Assembly (NCBI GenBank): GCA_013396915.1
Contig: VWZL01002517.1
Location: forward strand, 889,181-953,180
From: Stercorarius parasiticus
Lineage: Eukaryota; Chordata; Aves; Charadriiformes; Stercorariidae
DNA length: 64,000 bases
Reading direction: 5' to 3'
In this document: piece by piece, positions 59,530 to 64,000 of the stretch
How the letters are laid out: every line of letters begins with the position of its first letter
Position numbering within the stretch: position 1 is the stretch's first letter
Translations under genes and position numbers: made by a program
The notes under the pieces: generated by a model
The model's database searches: none
What the model was told of the DNA's origin: nothing
The model's input: the letters and a program-made list of their open reading frames with translations, nothing else

Positions 59530-62500
59530 CTCATTTCCCCAGTAGCTTGGTCAGAGCCCTACAGGTAACGAAGGGTTTTCTCACAGTATCACTTCCTCAA
59601 GGTGATGTCCTGCAGGAGACCAGCCTTTGAGGCTGGACCCTGTGATGTGCTCATGGGTGCAGTGTGGGGTGAGCTCCTGCCCCACGCGAGACGTGGCGTT
59701 CCGAGTGGCAATGACACACAGCCATCTTTCCTAAATGGAGGTAGATTTATTGCCACATTATACCAAAAGCGAAGCTGGTACCCTTTAGGTGTCTAAGAAG
59801 CAGAATGTAAAATAATTCAGTGATTTAACCTGATCAGCAATGACAGTGATATGCCTCCCTTATGCCATCATTACTCATCTTGCAGGCAACAGCTTCATTA
59901 CGGCGTGAGCACTGTGCTCCTCGTTCAGGTGAAGCATTACCGGGCTGAGCCCAAACATCTGTTCCTTGACACGGAGCTGGAAGTGTTTGGAGATGAGCCA
60001 GGGAACCTTCAGAGATAGAGCAGGGCAGGGACAAGCAGCAGTGATGGGCTAAGATTGACCGTGATCAGGGAGGTTTTACTTGTGTGGGGCAGTGGAGGAG
60101 ATGAGGAGGGGAGTCCTGCACATTCCTGTTGGCTCCTCTTCCACTCCACTGATCTCCTGACATCTGCCGACCGTGTCTGTCCCAGCTTCGGGAGGAGAGA
60201 AGGACAGGGACACGCTCTCAGCTGTCCGGAGCCACCAGAGAAACCTGCAAATTGTCTCTGGGCCGCGTGTTGTACGTGTTGGCACCAGCTGGTTTCAGAA
60301 GCAATGCCTTTGACGCCAGCATGTTATGCTGACAAAGATAACGTTAATTTAAGGTTCAAATGCCATTGGGTTTTACAAAGCTTTCATGTCCTGCTCCTAG
60401 ACTGGGTTTATGGAGAACACCCCGTCTTTTTCTGCCTTGATGTAAATTCCTCATTCCGTGCTTAGAGGAAGCTGCTCAGGGTGACAGCTCTGTCTTGCAG
60501 TACTTTACACAGGCCTGTCGCTTTGCATTTTTTTATTGAACTGAGATGCCTGCTTCTCCAACTTGGCAGCTCTGGCTGGGACCTCCAGGAGTCAGGAGAT
60601 CTTCCCGTCTGGTGGCCTGCCACGTTCCCTGTTAGCACTGGAGTCACAGCACCAGGGCTTTGGGCTGCCAGCAGCCGGGGCTGGGCGCCCCAGCAATTAG
60701 TGCAGCTGCAGGAATTCATGCGCTATAGGATGAGCTACTGCAACGCACCCCTTCTGACATGCAAAGCTCGTTGGGTGGTTGAACATGCCAAATGCAACAA
60801 CCTGCTCCTACCCGAGCACTTCCTCAGCTGCAAATGTGCTGCACAGAGCTGCTCCCGGGCACAGCTGAGCAAGATCTCCCCCAAAAACACCCAAAGCGTG
60901 TGTCCCCTGGGGCATGGGACGGCTCGAGGGGAACTCAAGGTCTTCCATCAGCGCCACAAGTAAAACAACGTGCATGGGACAGCTAAATATCACACCCATG
61001 GGCACGTGGTGATTGTGTAGATGGATTGGTGCATGCTACAACTGTTTGGGGGCTTGAAGATTTGTGATTAATATTTTATATGAATTTAATGGCCTGGCCC
61101 ATGATCCCGAAGGGGAGTTTTTCAGTTGGTAAAGGCATCGTGTGTCATTACATCAGTGGTTCCCTGATAGCAAACACAGAGCTGGCAGCCGCCCAGGAAC
61201 TCACGGGGAAATGGTGTGGAGCTCTAGGCGGAGTAAATGAGGGGATTAATTAACAGTTTAAAGACAGCCGTGCAAACACAAGTAGTCAATATAAACTGCT
61301 TCTTGTGATCCTTTCCTTTGCCTTTGGATAAACAAAAACTAAGGAACTTCCGAAATCACACCTCTCCCGTACAAAAGATGGTGTCTTTTTGGTTGCAGGT
61401 TGTGAGACTTTTGGCCTTTTTTTTTTTTTTTATGATACTTGTAAGTACCATTCTTGTGAGATTTAGTATTAGAATCCAATTAAGTGAGATTCAGTATCAC
61501 GACCCATTGCTCTAGAGTCAAGTAACATTACACTGTCTGCGGCCAGGGGGGTTCTGAGAAAGACTTCTTAGAAAAGGACCATTCCAGAAGTTTGAGCATC
61601 CCTTCAGGAACAATTAAAGGTATTCTTAGAAATCCTCATGTCTTCTAAAAATGTTTAAACAGGCTGAAAAAAAAATGGTTGTCAAAATACAGTTGTCAGG
61701 AGAAGAATATTCAAACTGCTCAAATAATTGGATCTTTGTGAAGGAAGTGAGAAACGATAGTAAGATTAATCTTAGCAAAATACGGAGGTTCAAACTAAAA
61801 CCGTACATAAACATTGCACAGAAATAAGTGTGAATTTTCTGATGATTTTATAACAATTGAAAAGTATTTCTTGCTTCTCAGTAAAAGTAGATGAACTCAT
61901 TAATAACTCATAAAATGCTATGAAAATTAGAATTTTAGTACATGCTTAGTTTATTCCTTCAGATATCGGTTCATTTTTATTTGAGAAGTACTGCACTTCT
62001 GAGCGAGCAATTTATGAATCATAGAAGATATTTCAGTGAAACAACATCTTTAGTGTTCAAAACCAAAGCAAGCAACTGTAGATTTCAGCCTCTTTCCCCT
62101 CCCATTTCTTCTGGGCATTTTTATGAATAAATCATATTTTAAACATACGAAGAATTCTTTTTAAAATGCACGTTTTGCTGAAAATGGTGTCGCTTTTGAG
62201 GGGTGTGAAGAAATACGAGAAAAATAGTCACAAATGATTCATTTAACCCTAGCGATGCCTCCGGTTTCAACAAACTGCAGACAGAGAAGTGGTATGAAAT
62301 GGGAGGGATCAATGAATGTGTTTGAGCCACGTAGACGATCGGTAGGTGAGTAACGGGCTGCCATTTGCAGCGCATCCTTTCGATGCAGCGGCAGGAGGAA
62401 GGGGTGTTATAAAGCCACCGCTCGTCAGAAAAGCGGTGACCACAGTCCTTCACCCCAGGGGGAGCGCCTGGGGGGGTCTGTCCAGGCTGCTGCCCCCCAG

Positions 62501-64000
62501 CCCCGGGGCTCCCCCACCCTCCGGCTGACTGACCGCCAGACCAAGTCTCTTCCGAAAGCTGCCGCAGGTGCGGGGCTTTATTGGGAATCATTATCCCCTT
62601 CCCAAGAGCCAGATCCCCATATTAAGTGCTATGAATTATAGATAAGCTCAAGTGAGATTTAATCGTGTAGCTTTGTTATTAAAATAGCACTGCCCCGTTC
62701 TTCCCTACACGGTTTTAATTTCCGTTTTGCAGAGAAAGGGTTCTTTTGGGCTGTTTTCAGCCTGGAGATGTTCGTGTTCAGGTATTTGCTGCAGAAGACC
62801 CGGCGGCCTCTGTGTGAGAGGATCTCCTGCAAACCCCTCTGCTGCCAAAGGGCGCTTTGCATGTGGCGAAGGAGAGAGATGATCCCCGTGCTGTGGTCTT
62901 CCCATGAAAATAACCTGGCATTTGCAATGGGCTGCACTTACACCTCTGCCTTCTGCAGGCAGCACAGGGTTTTGAACAGATCCACAAAAACCAGAGTGCG
63001 GTCTGACATACATGAAACTAATATCCAGAAGACAACATGCAGGCAAACCTGCTATCTCAGGTGGGGTTTTTTCTTCCAAAGTAGTATCTGGTTGACCGTA
63101 CCTCCTCCGCAGGTATTAGTATGAAGCTGGCCCTCATTTATATTAATACTCGTTGCTAAGGCAGACGCGTCAGTCCGTATCCTGGGGTATGAGCTGGCCA
63201 TGGCAGGAAGTCTGCAAAGAGAAAATTCAAACTTCCTCCAAAACACCATAACTCCATGAATCCCAGACACGTAGCGCAGCACGGCAGCGGTTCTGCGCAG
63301 GCACAGAAACTGATGTGAATTTAGGGAATCGGGAAAATGAACTGTGCTAAAATTAACTAATGAGGAAAATTAGTTGGAGCTGTGTCCTCCAACTCCTCTG
63401 GAGGGCCAGCCTCTACCCCCTGCACGTTACATCTCTTGGTACCTGGGTGAGATTCCCATTGCCCACACTAGGAGCATGCGCACTCCCAGCTCTCCAAACA
63501 CGTCTCTCCAAACTCATCTGTTTCACACACCTTGTTTGTCTCCACATCTGAAACTTTCAACTTCGTCAATCTATGTTCACATCTCTTTTCTTTTTATCAG
63601 TATGCCTTTCTTACAAAATTGCTCTACTTGTTTTTCTTGTTTCATGTTGTCAGCTGGGAGATCTCCTCCCAGCCCTCAATTCTTCTGTCAGTTTTGGATT
63701 AATTTTTCTTCTGTACGTTTTATGTGACTTTTCTTTTCAAACGTGGCTTCTCTAAAGCGAAATGGCCTTCAGCGATCAATGTTTAAATGGTCCCTAATGT
63801 GATAGGGCCATTCTCCTAATAGACAACGAGCTGTTCAGGTGACCTGCAGTTCCTTGGAGAGGACTATACGTGATCCAATTACAGCACTTGCTGTAACTTC
63901 AAACCCAGAATCCATAATGAGTAGTAGAAACCGCTTCAGATCATTTTTCTGGGTGAATCCAATTGTTTAGACTTTAGATTGTTCTCAGCATCCCACAACA
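59530..64000. other. Unique intronic sequence to the window end
   Basis: No gene, no further exon and no CR1 copy seen. It has GC-richer sequence at 60080-60260, 60580-60960 and 62440-62570, an AT-rich block at 61600-62160 and a T15 tract. Open frames such as 60481-60963 (plus) show no domain. Confidence 0.45.
61417..61431 (+). repeat. T15 tract
   Basis: Fifteen thymines between GGCC and ATGATACTTG. Confidence 0.85.

Larger units (their letters stand above)
51908..64000 (+). other. NEGR1: NEGR1 intron 3, 5' part (partial)
   Basis: The sequence begins with the GTAAGC donor of exon 3 and runs to the window end. I looked for the next exon (second half of Ig2, with an expected Y-x-C motif and a phase-1 entry) and found no match, so it must lie further downstream. 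The stretch holds four CR1 pieces (53756-54004, 54171-54250, 56863-57065, 59372-59529), a T15 tract at 61417-61431, and otherwise unique-looking sequence. Confidence 0.88.

Noticed and set aside
60481..60963. 160-codon plus-strand open frame
   Set aside because: Low AT content explains it; the cysteine-containing stretch does not form any known motif.
51908..64000. Search for NEGR1 exon 4 (second half of Ig2)
   Set aside because: No stretch with the expected Y-x-C Ig motif and splice sites found; the exon probably lies beyond the window.
1..64000. CRISPR arrays, prokaryotic operons, defence systems, phage or tRNA/rRNA genes
   Set aside because: No regularly spaced repeats, no gene clusters and no RNA gene signatures; the DNA is a vertebrate intron region.

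Overview
This window is vertebrate, almost certainly bird, nuclear DNA. It carries many 5'-truncated CR1 LINE copies whose 3' ends have the avian octamer tail (ATGATTCT-like). I recognise no Alu, B1/B2 or L1 sequence, and repeats are sparse. The one coding signal is a compact, intron-split vertebrate neural gene. There are no operons, CRISPR arrays, tRNAs, rRNAs or phage genes. The species cannot be fixed from the sequence alone.

The only protein-coding gene I can support is NEGR1 (neuronal growth regulator 1; Kilon, neurotractin in chicken), a GPI-anchored IgLON cell-adhesion protein, on the + strand. Two internal exons are present. Exon 2 (7202-7434) holds most of the first Ig domain, and exon 3 (51782-51907) holds the first half of the second. 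Both have clean splice sites and matching phases. The window therefore covers the 3' end of intron 1 (1-7201), all of intron 2 (7435-51781, about 44.3 kb) and the 5' part of intron 3 (from 51908). Exon 1, the exon finishing Ig2, Ig3, the GPI-signal exon, the promoter and the UTRs lie outside.

The rest is intron with interspersed repeats. (a) About sixteen CR1 pieces lie on both strands. One subfamily (1-424, 37709-38070, 56863-57065, 59372-59529) is very well conserved between copies and so probably young. (b) A much older, degraded CR1/L3-type LINE copy keeps reverse-transcriptase and downstream sequence at about 32170-33010, and a related piece at 10897-11110 is interrupted by a younger CR1. 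(c) A probable solitary retroviral LTR lies at 46229-46647 on the minus strand, with CCAAT- and TATA-like elements, a poly(A) signal and inverted TGTARTAY ends. (d) An unclassified repeat of about 300 bp is present twice in opposite orientation (35155-35470 and 38920-39205), sharing a perfect 28-bp core. (e) There are short CpG-dense patches, perfect palindromes and homopolymer tracts.

I see no new multi-gene biological system. The most noteworthy items are the unclassified inverted repeat pair, the candidate LTR with a CpG-dense patch beside it, and the CpG-dense patches inside an otherwise AT-rich intron.
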